Source: DASRVA01 sp050732935
GTDB taxonomy: Bacteria; Gemmatimonadota; Gemmatimonadetes; JACCXV01; JAHWKZ01
Reading direction: 5' to 3'
Assembly (NCBI GenBank): GCA_050732935.1
Contig: JBOHRW010000086.1
Span: 1 to 16,465, forward strand
DNA: 16,465 bases
The notes beneath the pieces are model-generated. The model had not been told where the DNA came from. It was given only the letters and a program-made list of their open reading frames with translations, and ran no database searches. The position numbers and the translations under genes were made by a program. Shown here in pieces: positions 7,682-15,232 of the stretch (position 1 is its first letter; every line of letters starts with the position of its first letter).

Positions 7682-8251
7682 ATGCGGAGGCTGCTGGTCG
7701 CCGCGCTGCTGGCGGCGATCGTCGTGACGCTCTGGGGGGCCGTCTCGTGGGCGGTTCTCCCGTGGCACCGCATGGTGATGGAGACCGTTCCGGACGGCGA
7801 GGCCGTGACCGAAGCGCTTCGGGAACGGGTGCCGGGCAGCGGGCTATATCACTATCCCGGTGCCGAAGGGGGCGCGGATCCGGACGCGTGGATGGAGCGT
7901 TACCGCCGGGGGCCGAACATCAACTTGCTCGTCTTCTCGGCGACCGGCTCCGATCCCTTCAGCCCGTGGCTTCTCGGGCGCGGGTTCGTCCTCAACCTCG
8001 TGGCGGCGTTCCTGGCGGCGGCGCTCCTCGCCGCCGCCGCGCCCGCCCTTCCCGGCTTCGGGAGTCGCGTGCTCTTCATCGCGCTGCTGGCCGGGTTCGC
8101 CGCCCTCCAGTCGCGGCTGGTCGACTGGAACTGGTGGCGCTTTCCGCTCGATTACTCCCTGGTCGCGGCCTTCCATCTGGTCATCGGGTGGACGCTGGCG
8201 GGCCTGGTCCTGGCCTGGCGGCTCAATCCAGCGGGGCCTGGATCTCGCTGA
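7682..8251 (+). CDS. Multi-pass membrane protein of unknown function
   Basis: 189 residues, not assigned to a named family. One hydrophobic segment at about 4-26 is followed by an extracytoplasmic-looking loop of about 75 residues, then three more membrane segments at about 101-124, 128-146 and 158-180. The first helix runs into SWAVLPWH (22-29), and WNWWRFP (149-155) precedes the last helix. The loop contains no cysteines or metal motif. The gene follows the SWIB gene by nine bases, so the two are probably co-transcribed. Its last 29 bases overlap, tail to tail, the end of the dehydrogenase gene on the other strand (8223-8251). Real coding status is supported by G/C-rich third positions and coherent topology. 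Confidence 0.75.
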   Translation: MRRLLVAALLAAIVVTLWGAVSWAVLPWHRMVMETVPDGEAVTEALRERVPGSGLYHYPGAEGGADPDAWMERYRRGPNINLLVFSATGSDPFSPWLLGRGFVLNLVAAFLAAALLAAAAPALPGFGSRVLFIALLAGFAALQSRLVDWNWWRFPLDYSLVAAFHLVIGWTLAGLVLAWRLNPAGPGSR

Positions 8252-9026
8252 CCATGCGAGCCGCCAGCCCGCGAGGAACGAACCGCGCGGCAAGGTCGTG
8301 GGCCTTGTGGATGACGCCCGGCACGACCACCCGATCCCCCCGCAGCATCCCCGCGTAGCCCGCGCGGGCCACCGCGCCGGGATCCAACAGAAATCGCTCA
8401 TTGTTGAAGAGGCGTGACCGCTCGAGCCCGGCACGCTCGACGAAACGCGTCCGGGTCGCCCCGGGGCAGAGGACGGTCACCGACACGCCGGTCCCCTCCA
8501 GCTCCACGGACAGCGCGACCGAGAGGGAGAGCAGGTAGGCCTTGGTGGCGTAGTACACGGCCATCCCCGGTCCGGGCTGAAAGGCCGCGGTCGAGGCCAC
8601 GTTGAGAATCCTCCCTGTTCCGCGAGCCGCCATTCCCGGCGCGAACAGCCTGGCGAGCGCGGTCGGCGCTACGGAGTTCACCTGGAGCATGTTCCGCTCG
8701 GCCTCGCGATCGGTCTCGAGGAACGGGCCGTAGACGGAGAATCCGGCGTTGTTGACGAGATGGTCGATAACGAGCTCCAGGTTCCTCACACTCTCGACGA
8801 TCCGGTCGGGCGCTCCAGGATCGGCGAGGTCCTCGGAAAGGACGTGGGCCATGATCCCGTGGCGTGCCTCCAGCTCGGCCGCGGTGGACTCGAGCCGGTC
8901 CATCCCGCGGGCCAGCAGGACCAGCTCATGGCCATCCGCGGCGAAGAGCCCGGCCAGCTCACGACCGATGCCGCTCGAGGCGCCGGTCACGAGCGCCGCC
9001 GGCCGGGCTCCGTCGCCCGCCGTCAG
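8223..9026 (-). CDS. Short-chain dehydrogenase/reductase (SDR), classical type
   Basis: A 267-residue NAD(P)-dependent oxidoreductase with a Rossmann fold. Numbered from the proposed CTG: cofactor motif TGASSGIG (14-21), NNAG (92-95), catalytic S145, Y158 and K162 (YxxxK) and PG after strand 6 (188-189). R40, just after the second strand, suggests NADP(H). The substrate is unknown; the closest type is the broad group of acyl/keto reductases. No ATG, GTG or TTG gives a sensible start: the frame runs open into the upstream peptidase gene, and the only in-frame GTG nearby is inside the cofactor motif. CTG at 9026-9024 overlaps the peptidase stop as CTGA and gives a normal N terminus, so it is preferred. 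No clear Shine-Dalgarno is present, fitting re-initiation. Last gene of the five-gene minus-strand operon. Confidence 0.9.
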   Translation of the reverse strand: MTAGDGARPAALVTGASSGIGRELAGLFAADGHELVLLARGMDRLESTAAELEARHGIMAHVLSEDLADPGAPDRIVESVRNLELVIDHLVNNAGFSVYGPFLETDREAERNMLQVNSVAPTALARLFAPGMAARGTGRILNVASTAAFQPGPGMAVYYATKAYLLSLSVALSVELEGTGVSVTVLCPGATRTRFVERAGLERSRLFNNERFLLDPGAVARAGYAGMLRGDRVVVPGVIHKAHDLAARFVPRGLAARMVSEIQAPLD

Positions 9027-11020
9027 GGAGAGGACGGGCTCGCCGTCCAGACGTTGTCGGAGCGGTCGACGTCGGGGTAGAGCTCTTCGGGATCGATCTC
9101 CACGCGGGTCACGGCGGGCTCGGCCGGCACGGTCACGACCGCCCGCAGCCGGCCGCTCAGCCAGGTATCGACCGGGATCTCGTGGCGCTCGACCGATCCG
9201 TCGACACGCGTGACGATCAGTGGTGTCGGCATCGGCACACGGCCCTGGTCCTCGACCACGATCTCGATCGTGTCGCCCGTCGTGGAGACTTCCGTCAGCG
9301 CCTGGTCGAGCAGCCAGATCTCGTAGTACCAGCTCCGCCAGAACCAGTCGAGGTCGCGCCCCGAGATGTCCTCGAAGGTGTTGAAAAGGTCCCACGGGTA
9401 GGGGTGCTTCCAGGCCCAGCGTTCGATGAACGCGCGCCACGCGGTCAGGAACGTCTCCTCGCCCAGCAAGCCCCGCAGGGAACGCAGGACCTGCGCCGGC
9501 TTGTCATAGGAGGCGACCCCGTAGGCGGGGCCCGGATAGTGATAGTCGGAGAGGCGCATGATCTCCCCTTCGAGCCCCGCCTGGGCGGTCTCGACATAGT
9601 CCTCTCGATCCGCCTCGCCGCTGTCCTGGTCGGGGAAGAATTCCTCTCGAGCGCGGTTCTCGTGGAAGGTCGTAGACCCTTCGTCCATCCAGGCATATCG
9701 TCGCTCGTCGTTGGCGACGATCATCGGAATCCACATATGGGCGAGCTCGTGGGCGACCACGTAATAGAGTGCATCAGCGCCGCGCTCGTTGTAGTCGCCT
9801 ATCAGCGTCATCATCGGGAACTCCATCCCTCCGCCGATGATCCCGCCGCCCTCGACCGCAGTCATGTGCGGCCAGGGATAGGCGAGCGCCGTATATCGGC
9901 TCAGGAAGTCGATGGCGTGGGCGGCGTACCGGGCCGTCTCCCGCCACAGGGGAGCCGCCGGCCGGTAGAGGGCCTCGATCCGCGTGTAGTCGGTCGTCCC
10001 GTCCCCGTTACGATCGCCGACCGGCGCGCGGGTGGCGTCGAGGAGCGAGGCGCGCGTGGCGCTGAAGGCGAAATCGTGGACCGAGTCGGCCCGGAAGCGC
10101 CAGCTGAGCGTGCCGCCGTCGACGGTCTGCTGGTCGAAGTCCATCTCCGTTACGACGTGGACGATCGTGTCGCTCGTGACCGCGGCTTGGAGCCGCTCCC
10201 GGATGGGGGCTGCCAGCGTCTCGTCGGGGTTCATCAGCTCGCCGGTGGCCCGCACGAGCCATCCGGACGGGGCCTCGATCGTCACGTCGTAAATCCCGAA
10301 GTCCGCGTAGAACTCGGCGTTGCCGAGGAACTGATCGACCTGCCATCCCACGACATCGTCGTAGACGGCCATCTGCGGATACCAGTACGCGATGTAGAAG
10401 AGGTCCTCGCCGCTGTAACCCATGCGCCCGCCGATTCCGACCTGGGGGATCCGGAACCGGTAGTCGATGACGATCTCCGCGGCCCCGCCGGGGGGAACGG
10501 GCGCAGGCGGGACAATCCGCATCCGGGTGCCGAAGACCTCGTAACCCGGCCGGTCATCCTCCTCCTCGCCCGTGATCGGCTCGAGATTCCGGCCATCGAC
10601 GGCCACTCCCCCGAGCTCGATGCCTCCGGTCACCTCGGCGGGTGACGAGCGCATCGCCCCCGCTGCGTGATGGTTCTGGAGAAGCGCCAGGTTCAGCTCC
10701 CGCAGCGTGTCGGGGGACTCGTTGTGGTAGACGATGCGCGCGGTCCCCAGGAGCTGCCGGTCGTCCGGCACGAGGCGGGCCCGGAGGCTGTAGTCGGCGC
10801 GCTGGCGCCAGTAGGCGGGACCGGGCCGGCCGGTTCGCATCCGCGTGCCGTTCTGGATGGCGTCCTGGAAGGCCGGCGACGGGTCCACGGGAGTCAGCCG
10901 GGGGCGCTCGGGGGCGCTCGGCGCGGTGAGGTCGGGCGCAGGGTTCCGCTCGGCCGACGCGCAAGCGACGGCGAAGGGGACGGCCAGCGCGAAGGCGAAG
11001 CGGAGCGGAGCGAATCGCAT
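9023..11020 (-). CDS. M1-family zinc metallopeptidase, lipoprotein
   Basis: 665 residues. The N terminus has a hydrophobic signal segment ending AVAC (Cys 20), so the enzyme is probably a lipoprotein facing the periplasm or outside. It carries the gluzincin zinc site HELAH (424-428) with the third ligand E447 in WMDEG, exactly 18 residues after the second His. The substrate-binding motif appears as GGGMEFP (396-402), a variant of the GxMEN exopeptidase motif, and Y505 in SYDKPAQVL is at the place of the catalytic Tyr. The region before about 390 is the beta-rich N-terminal domain and 510-575 the helical part; a beta domain closes the protein. The likely job is trimming peptides for nutrition or turnover. 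The MEF variant leaves aminopeptidase specificity uncertain. ATG at 11020 is 29 bases after the upstream stop; no good ribosome binding site. Confidence 0.93.
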   Translation of the reverse strand: MRFAPLRFAFALAVPFAVACASAERNPAPDLTAPSAPERPRLTPVDPSPAFQDAIQNGTRMRTGRPGPAYWRQRADYSLRARLVPDDRQLLGTARIVYHNESPDTLRELNLALLQNHHAAGAMRSSPAEVTGGIELGGVAVDGRNLEPITGEEEDDRPGYEVFGTRMRIVPPAPVPPGGAAEIVIDYRFRIPQVGIGGRMGYSGEDLFYIAYWYPQMAVYDDVVGWQVDQFLGNAEFYADFGIYDVTIEAPSGWLVRATGELMNPDETLAAPIRERLQAAVTSDTIVHVVTEMDFDQQTVDGGTLSWRFRADSVHDFAFSATRASLLDATRAPVGDRNGDGTTDYTRIEALYRPAAPLWRETARYAAHAIDFLSRYTALAYPWPHMTAVEGGGIIGGGMEFPMMTLIGDYNERGADALYYVVAHELAHMWIPMIVANDERRYAWMDEGSTTFHENRAREEFFPDQDSGEADREDYVETAQAGLEGEIMRLSDYHYPGPAYGVASYDKPAQVLRSLRGLLGEETFLTAWRAFIERWAWKHPYPWDLFNTFEDISGRDLDWFWRSWYYEIWLLDQALTEVSTTGDTIEIVVEDQGRVPMPTPLIVTRVDGSVERHEIPVDTWLSGRLRAVVTVPAEPAVTRVEIDPEELYPDVDRSDNVWTASPSSP

Positions 11021-11049
11021 GGGGCCCTATGTTCGATCCCGTCCGCGAC

Positions 11050-11775
11050 TCACGCAAGCGCCGCTCCGCCCGGACGCCCCAGCGTATCCGCGAGGTCGGT
11101 CGTCGGCCCCACGGTCACGCGGGCGAGACGGAAACGATCGGCCTCGGCGAGCCGGTTCACGGAGCCCCGGCAGACGAAGGCCGCGCGGTACCCGCAGCGG
11201 CGGGCCGTCTCCGCGCTCGCCACGGGGTCGGGGCCGGGATCGCCACGGGGAAAGGCGAACAGCTCTACCGGCCGCTGGAGCGCCGCCTCCAGCGCCTGAC
11301 GCGAGCGCATCATCTCCCACTCCCGCTCCGGCTTGGAGAGGATGTCGAAGGACCGGCTCGAGACCCCCTGCGATTGCACCGACAGTCCCTGGTTCTCCAG
11401 GTACCGCAGGTCGTTGAGCGTGCAGACCGGGGACGGATGGGACTCGGCCTCGAAGACCGCCTCGCGGCCGATGAAGTGAACGGGCACGAAGACCACGGCC
11501 GGGAGCCCGTGCGCGCGTAGGATGGGCAGCGCGTCACGGATGAGCGAGCGGTACGGTCCGTCGATGGTGACCAGGACCGAGCGCTCGGGGAGGCGGTCGA
11601 GCTCGTCGAGGCCCTTCAGGAAGCGGTCGGCGTCGAGCACGGTCCAGTCGTTCCGCTGAATCCAGGCGAGGGCGCGCGCGAAGGCGCGTGGCGGCACCGC
11701 ATGATGAGCGAAGGGCCGACCGCGATCGTGCTCCTCGACCCGTCGGAAGCGGAGGACGGCCAGCAGCGGGCTCAC
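11050..11775 (-). CDS. Polysaccharide-deacetylase-like (CE4/NodB fold) protein with degenerate active site
   Basis: 241 residues with the typical CE4 pattern: VLVTIDGPYRS strand (67-77), ALPILRAHGLPAVVFVPVHFIG (82-103, in order), NDLRYLENQGLSV (121-133), and PVELFAFPRG (169-178) before the late GYRAAF strand. In active enzymes the first motif is TFDDG and the second SHxxxH. Here they read TIDGP (70-74; the metal Asp is G73) and SQGVSS (135-140; both His are lost, Q136 and S140), so all three metal ligands are missing while the base Asp (D72) stays. Either catalysis is lost and the fold serves as a binding protein, or the chemistry differs. No signal peptide is seen, so it appears cytosolic. 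GTG start at 11775 overlaps the upstream stop as GTGA. Confidence 0.82.
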   Translation of the reverse strand: MSPLLAVLRFRRVEEHDRGRPFAHHAVPPRAFARALAWIQRNDWTVLDADRFLKGLDELDRLPERSVLVTIDGPYRSLIRDALPILRAHGLPAVVFVPVHFIGREAVFEAESHPSPVCTLNDLRYLENQGLSVQSQGVSSRSFDILSKPEREWEMMRSRQALEAALQRPVELFAFPRGDPGPDPVASAETARRCGYRAAFVCRGSVNRLAEADRFRLARVTVGPTTDLADTLGRPGGAALA

Positions 11776-12470
11776 TCGGAAGCCGCGAACCCGCCGATCG
11801 ATGTGGCCGGTCCGGAAGGGCCACCGTCCAGGAGATCCAGGAGCTCGAGGGGGCGGGCGATGACGGCGCGGGCGCCGTGCTCGACCAGCTCGTGGCGGTC
11901 CCGAAAGCCCCAGGCCGCGCCCACGGGAAGAACGCCCGCCGCGACGGCGGTCTCCATGTCGGTGCGGGTATCGCCGACGTAAGCCAACCGGCGGGGCTCG
12001 ACTTCGATGTCGCGGACGATCTCGAGCAGCGCGGTGGGATCCGGCTTGAGGGGCATATTTTCGCGCCCGCCCCGCACCGCCGCGAAGCGGTTCTCACCGA
12101 ACATTCGCTCCACCATCCAGCTCGTAGCGGCCTGTGGCTTGTTGCTGAGCACGGCCATCGGGAGGCCGCGTTCGCCCAGCCTGTCCAGCAGCTCGGGGAC
12201 ACCCGGGTAGGCCCGCGTCCGGTCCAGCATGTGCCGACCATAGTGGGCGCGCAGGTCCGCGAGCACCGGCTCGACGAGGTCTCCGCGATCCACCGGCACC
12301 GCGCGCTCGACCAGCCGGATCACACCTTCTCCGACCAGGCTCCGGTACTCGTCCGGGTCCCGCTCCTGGAGCCCGTTTCGCGCGAGGGCGTAGTTCATCG
12401 CCGCCGCGATGTCGCTCAGGGTATCGGCCAGCGTGCCGTCCAGATCGAAGACGACGGCGTCGATCGTCAT
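11772..12470 (-). CDS. HAD-superfamily phosphatase, Gph-like
   Basis: A 232-residue hydrolase of HAD subfamily IA. All four motifs are intact: FDLDGT with nucleophile D9 and acid/base D11, SN at 109-110, K142 in LKPDP, and GDTRTD with D167 and D171. A helical cap follows motif I (about 15-85), as in phosphoglycolate phosphatase and related sugar-phosphate phosphatases. Phosphoglycolate is the family's textbook substrate, but members vary widely and no gene here points to it. The C-terminal 20 residues are a short Gly/Pro/Ser tail. ATG at 12470 overlaps the upstream DUF456 stop as ATGA, so translation is probably coupled. Its own stop overlaps the next start. Confidence 0.93.
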   Translation of the reverse strand: MTIDAVVFDLDGTLADTLSDIAAAMNYALARNGLQERDPDEYRSLVGEGVIRLVERAVPVDRGDLVEPVLADLRAHYGRHMLDRTRAYPGVPELLDRLGERGLPMAVLSNKPQAATSWMVERMFGENRFAAVRGGRENMPLKPDPTALLEIVRDIEVEPRRLAYVGDTRTDMETAVAAGVLPVGAAWGFRDRHELVEHGARAVIARPLELLDLLDGGPSGPATSIGGFAASE

Positions 12471-12970
12471 TGCAGGAAGAGCGCCGCGGCGCCGATGACG
12501 AGAACCACGACCCCGGCCGCGGTCTTGGCGGCGGCAGCGAAAGCCCGGCCGATCAGCGTACCCCAGGCGACACGGCCGGCGGACCGGACGTGGCGCGTCT
12601 CCCGGTACGTCACCAGAGCGGCGCCGAGGAGCGTCCCGAGGAGCCCGCCGACGAGCGACCCGACCACGGGGACCGGGAAGGGGAGGCCGACGAAGACGCC
12701 GATCGCCCCGCCGAGGATCGCCCCCCAGAAGGCACGGCGCGACCCCCCGAAGGCGCGGCTCGTATGGCGCAGGATGAAGAACTCGGCCACCTCGGCCGCG
12801 CCGGCCACCGCGATCAGGGCCAGCCAGAGCCACCACGCCACGGCCCCGGCCCAGACGGCGAGCCCCAGCAGGCCCAGCATGATCCAGGTTCCCGGAAGGC
12901 CCAGCGGGATCAGGAACAGACAGGGAATCATGAGCAGGATGAGGAGTGCGGCGAGCGCTTGCGTCTCCAC
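12467..12970 (-). CDS. DUF456-family membrane protein
   Basis: 167 residues, almost wholly hydrophobic, with helices at about 5-22, 27-45 (start motif LGLPGTWI, typical of the family), 46-66, a Gly-rich pair at 80-120 (GGAIGVFVG and GGLLGTLLG, glycine-zipper-like), and a last helix at 150-166. A short charged loop with TYRETRH (121-127) lies between. Function unknown; Gly-zipper pairs are compatible with oligomers in the membrane. GTG start at 12970 opens the minus-strand operon. No Shine-Dalgarno or clear promoter was found in the 53 bases separating it from the divergent ATP-grasp gene. Confidence 0.85.
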   Translation of the reverse strand: METQALAALLILLMIPCLFLIPLGLPGTWIMLGLLGLAVWAGAVAWWLWLALIAVAGAAEVAEFFILRHTSRAFGGSRRAFWGAILGGAIGVFVGLPFPVPVVGSLVGGLLGTLLGAALVTYRETRHVRSAGRVAWGTLIGRAFAAAAKTAAGVVVLVIGAAALFLQ

Positions 12971-13023
12971 GCGAGCACAAGCTAACCGTTACATTGCGCG
13001 CCGTCCCGACTGGCCGAGGTGGA

Positions 13024-14319
13024 ATGAGCGACAAGATCCGGTTCCTGTTCGTGTCCTTCGACGCCCTGATCACCGACATCGCATGGCAGGTCGTGAAGGA
13101 GGGCCACGAGGTCCGGTACTACATCAAGAAGAAGCCCGCGCGCTCGATCGGCGACGGTTTCGTTCCCAAGTCCACCGACTGGAAGGCGGACGCGGAGTGG
13201 GCCGACGTGATCGTGTTCGACGACGTGCTGGGGATGGGAGAGGACGCAGACCGGCTGCGGAAGGCGGGCAAGGCGGTTGTCGGCGGCACGCCCTACACCG
13301 ATCGGCTGGAGGACGACCGCGCCTTCGGGCAGAACGAGCTCCGCGGCTTCGGGATCCCGATCATTCCGTTCGAAGAGTTCTCGTCCTTCGACGACGCGAT
13401 CGCGTACGTGCGCTCGAATCCGGTGCGCTACGTCATCAAACCCAGCGGAGAGGCGCAGAACATCAAGCGGCTCCTGTTCGTGGGCGAGGACGAGGACGGC
13501 ACCGACGTGATCCACGTGCTCGAGTCGTACAAGAAGGTCTACGCGGACCGGGTCCGGACCTTCCAGCTCCAGCAGCGCCGGACCGGTGTCGAGATCGCGA
13601 TCGGCGCGTTCTTCAACGGCAGCGAGTTCCTGACACCGATCAACGTCAACTTCGAGCACAAGAAGCTTTTCCCCGGCAACATCGGGCCATCCACCGGCGA
13701 GATGGGGACGGCCATGTACTGGAGCCAGCCGAACCGGATCTTCAACCAGACGCTGAGGAAGGTGGAGGAGAAGCTACGCGAAGAGGGCTACGTCGGATAC
13801 ATCGACCTGAACTGCATCGTGAACTCGCAGGGCATCTATCCGCTCGAGTTCACGGCGCGCTTCGGTTATCCGACGATCTCGATCCAGCAGGAGGGGCTGA
13901 CGACCCCGATGGGCGAGCTGCTGGCCGCCCTCGCGCGCGGTGAGAAGGTCGATCTGAAGGCCAGATCCGGCTTCCAGGTCGGTGTACGGATCGTGGTTCC
14001 GCCCTTCCCCTTCGACGATCCCCAGACCTTCGAGGCCAACTCGGAGGAGCGCGTCATCATCTTCCGGAAGCCGGAGACGACGGGCGTCCACATCGAGGAC
14101 GTGAAGCTGGTCAACGGCGAGTGGGTCATCACCGGCACGTCGGGGGTCGTGCTGATCGTGGTCGGGATGGGCCAGACGATGCGCCGGGCGCAGGCGCAGA
14201 CTTACAACCGGATCGGCAACATCATGATCCCCAACATGTACTACCGGACCGACATCGGCGACCGCTGGTTCGAGGACCACGACCGCCTGCACAACTGGGG
14301 CTATCTGCGGGAGGCGTGA
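13024..14319 (+). CDS. PurD-like ATP-grasp ligase, substrate unknown
   Basis: 431 residues. It resembles phosphoribosylamine-glycine ligase: an N-terminal nucleotide-like domain (1-95), ATP-grasp core with KPSG (139-142), the NIGPSTGEMG loop (219-228; PurD has GPNTGGMG), GYIDLNC (258-264) and LEFTARFG (274-281). The PurD signature RFGDPE is here RFGYPT, and the metal-ligand Asn of EFN is T277, while E275 remains. No other purine gene is nearby. It may therefore be a paralogue using another amine and acid to make an amide, or a divergent PurD. ATG at 13024 with GAGGTGG just upstream (13014-13020) is preferred over an open extension back to 12946 that would overlap the divergent gene. The C-terminal 110 residues have no assigned motif. 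ATP-grasp class is sure; product is not. Confidence 0.85.
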   Translation: MSDKIRFLFVSFDALITDIAWQVVKEGHEVRYYIKKKPARSIGDGFVPKSTDWKADAEWADVIVFDDVLGMGEDADRLRKAGKAVVGGTPYTDRLEDDRAFGQNELRGFGIPIIPFEEFSSFDDAIAYVRSNPVRYVIKPSGEAQNIKRLLFVGEDEDGTDVIHVLESYKKVYADRVRTFQLQQRRTGVEIAIGAFFNGSEFLTPINVNFEHKKLFPGNIGPSTGEMGTAMYWSQPNRIFNQTLRKVEEKLREEGYVGYIDLNCIVNSQGIYPLEFTARFGYPTISIQQEGLTTPMGELLAALARGEKVDLKARSGFQVGVRIVVPPFPFDDPQTFEANSEERVIIFRKPETTGVHIEDVKLVNGEWVITGTSGVVLIVVGMGQTMRRAQAQTYNRIGNIMIPNMYYRTDIGDRWFEDHDRLHNWGYLREA

Positions 14320-14348
14320 GGCGAAATGGCTCCCCAAGACTCTCTTGA

Positions 14349-14579
14349 GACGAACCCCTGGCGGCGGACATCGTGTTCCGTGCTGGCACCCTGAGTCTGC
14401 TGCCAACGCCGCGATTCGACAAGCAAAGCCCGGAGGTCGTGCGCATCCGGGTCCGGCCCGAGCGCGAGATCACGGAGACCGACCCGGGCGTGGACCTCCC
14501 GATCGAAACGACCACCAGCTTGGGAATCGCTCGCAAGGCGAGCGAAGTGTTTGGAGACGATAAGGAAACGACGTCGTAA
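14349..14579 (+). pseudogene. Orphan coding-like fragment between convergent genes
   Basis: This 307-base gap (14320-14626) holds an open stretch of 76 codons that opens just after an in-frame TGA and ends at TAA 14577-14579. G or C dominates its third positions, as in coding genes of the window, and the opposite strand reads as a Ser/Arg-rich shadow. The peptide contains FRAGTLSLLPTPRFD and VVRIRVRPEREITETDPG and is charged. The only starts are GTG at 14373 or CTG codons, without a Shine-Dalgarno. It could be the 3' end of a lost gene or a small unknown gene; the family is not recognised. Confidence 0.3.
14527..14545. terminator. Perfect 8-bp hairpin between convergent transcription units
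   Basis: TCGCTCGC (14527-14534), loop AAG, then GCGAGCGA (14538-14545). It lies between the ends of the PurD-like gene (plus) and the DUF1801 operon (minus), the right place for a shared terminator. On the plus strand AGTGTTTGG follows, only a short T-run. It falls inside the orphan coding-like fragment, so it could instead be chance codon structure. Confidence 0.4.
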
Positions 14580-14626
14580 CGCGACGCTACACGCACGCGA
14601 AGTCGCGCGGAATCTACGCACGCGTT

Positions 14627-15134
14627 CTAGGCTCTCGAACCTTTGCTCTTTGGTACCGAGTGCTTGGTGTTGTAAGCCACCGCCTCGCGCAGCAACGCCT
14701 TGAGCGCGGGCTTGTCTGTCTTGTCTCCCTCGCGAAAGTCTATCGCCCGCCACTTGTTCCCGGTCAGGCCCGCGTTGAAGAGCTTCTTGGGGTCGGGGAG
14801 CTTGGCTCCGTGGAAGAACGTGAGCTTCACCTTGTCCTTGTGGGCGTTGGCGAGGGCGTACATCCCCTCGTGCGACCAGACGGGGGTCCCCATCCACTTC
14901 CATTCTTCGACCCACCTCGGGGTCGACCTCGTGGATGAGCTTGCGGATTTCGGCCAACCTCTCGCCTCTCCAATCGCCCAAGTCCGCGATTTTTTTGTCG
15001 ATCCGCTTGGATGCGCTCATATGGTCGGATGACTTGGCGTCCGCCTTGCGCGGTTTGGCCGCCTTCGCAGCGACCCGCTTGGCAGCGGCCTTCTTTGCGA
15101 CCTTCGCCGACTTCTTAAATGTCTTGCCGCCCAT
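14627..15134 (-). pseudogene. DUF1801-family gene broken by a one-base frameshift
   Basis: The family is small proteins of about 100-170 residues, often encoded near SRPBCC and glyoxalase genes; their function is unknown. The N-terminal half starts at ATG 15134 with AAGGAG (15148-15143) eight bases upstream, is Lys/Ala-rich for 35 residues, then reads KRIDKKIADLGDWRGERLAE and IRKLIHEVDPEV. It leaves frame after DPEV (codon 74). The C-terminal half resumes in another frame as VEEWKWMGTPVWSHEG, then AHKDKVKLTFFHGAKLPDP, LFNAGL and WRAIDFREGD to TAG at 14627. The sequence GTGGGTCGAA where GTGGTCGAA is expected shows one extra G (a C at plus 14911-14913). Everything else is intact, so the break is recent or an assembly/sequencing error. 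If the base is an error this is a normal gene of 168 residues. Confidence 0.85.
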
Positions 15135-15139
15135 TTTGT

Positions 15140-15232
15140 TCACTCCTTAGCTTCGGTGACTTCGACCTCGAAGGGCACGTTGAGATTCGTGTATGGGCGA
15201 CGCGGCCTTTCGTCGTGCGGCCGGCCGCCCGT
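15140..15232 (-). pseudogene. Orphan C-terminal reading frame just before the DUF1801 gene
   Basis: Directly after the TGA of the small membrane gene the same frame stays open for 30 codons, carrying RPYTNLNVPFEVEVTEAKE and a TGA at 15142-15140 that overlaps the DUF1801 ribosome binding region. The strand-like end looks like the C terminus of a globular protein and has no start of its own. Either it is the remnant of a deleted operon gene, or, less likely, a readthrough extension of the preceding membrane protein. Family not recognised. Confidence 0.3.

Noticed and set aside
8864..10645. 593-codon plus-strand frame opposite the M1 peptidase and SDR genes
   Set aside because: Shadow of two genes with intact catalytic motifs; it spans their junction, which a real gene would be unlikely to do.
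10901..10920. Two tandem copies of GGGGCGCTCG
   Set aside because: Only two copies, within the low-complexity linker after the peptidase signal peptide; no sign of function.
12946..13023. N-terminal extension of the PurD-like protein
   Set aside because: It would overlap the divergent DUF456 start; ATG 13024 has a good GAGGTGG and begins at the first strand of the fold.
11688..13943. 751-codon plus-strand frame
   Set aside because: It crosses three minus-strand genes and the start of the ATP-grasp gene in a wrong frame; composition is Arg/Pro-rich.
14591..14624. Two copies of ACGCACGCG, 25 bases apart
   Set aside because: Too short and lacking paired arms for a recombination site such as attC; no integrase nearby.
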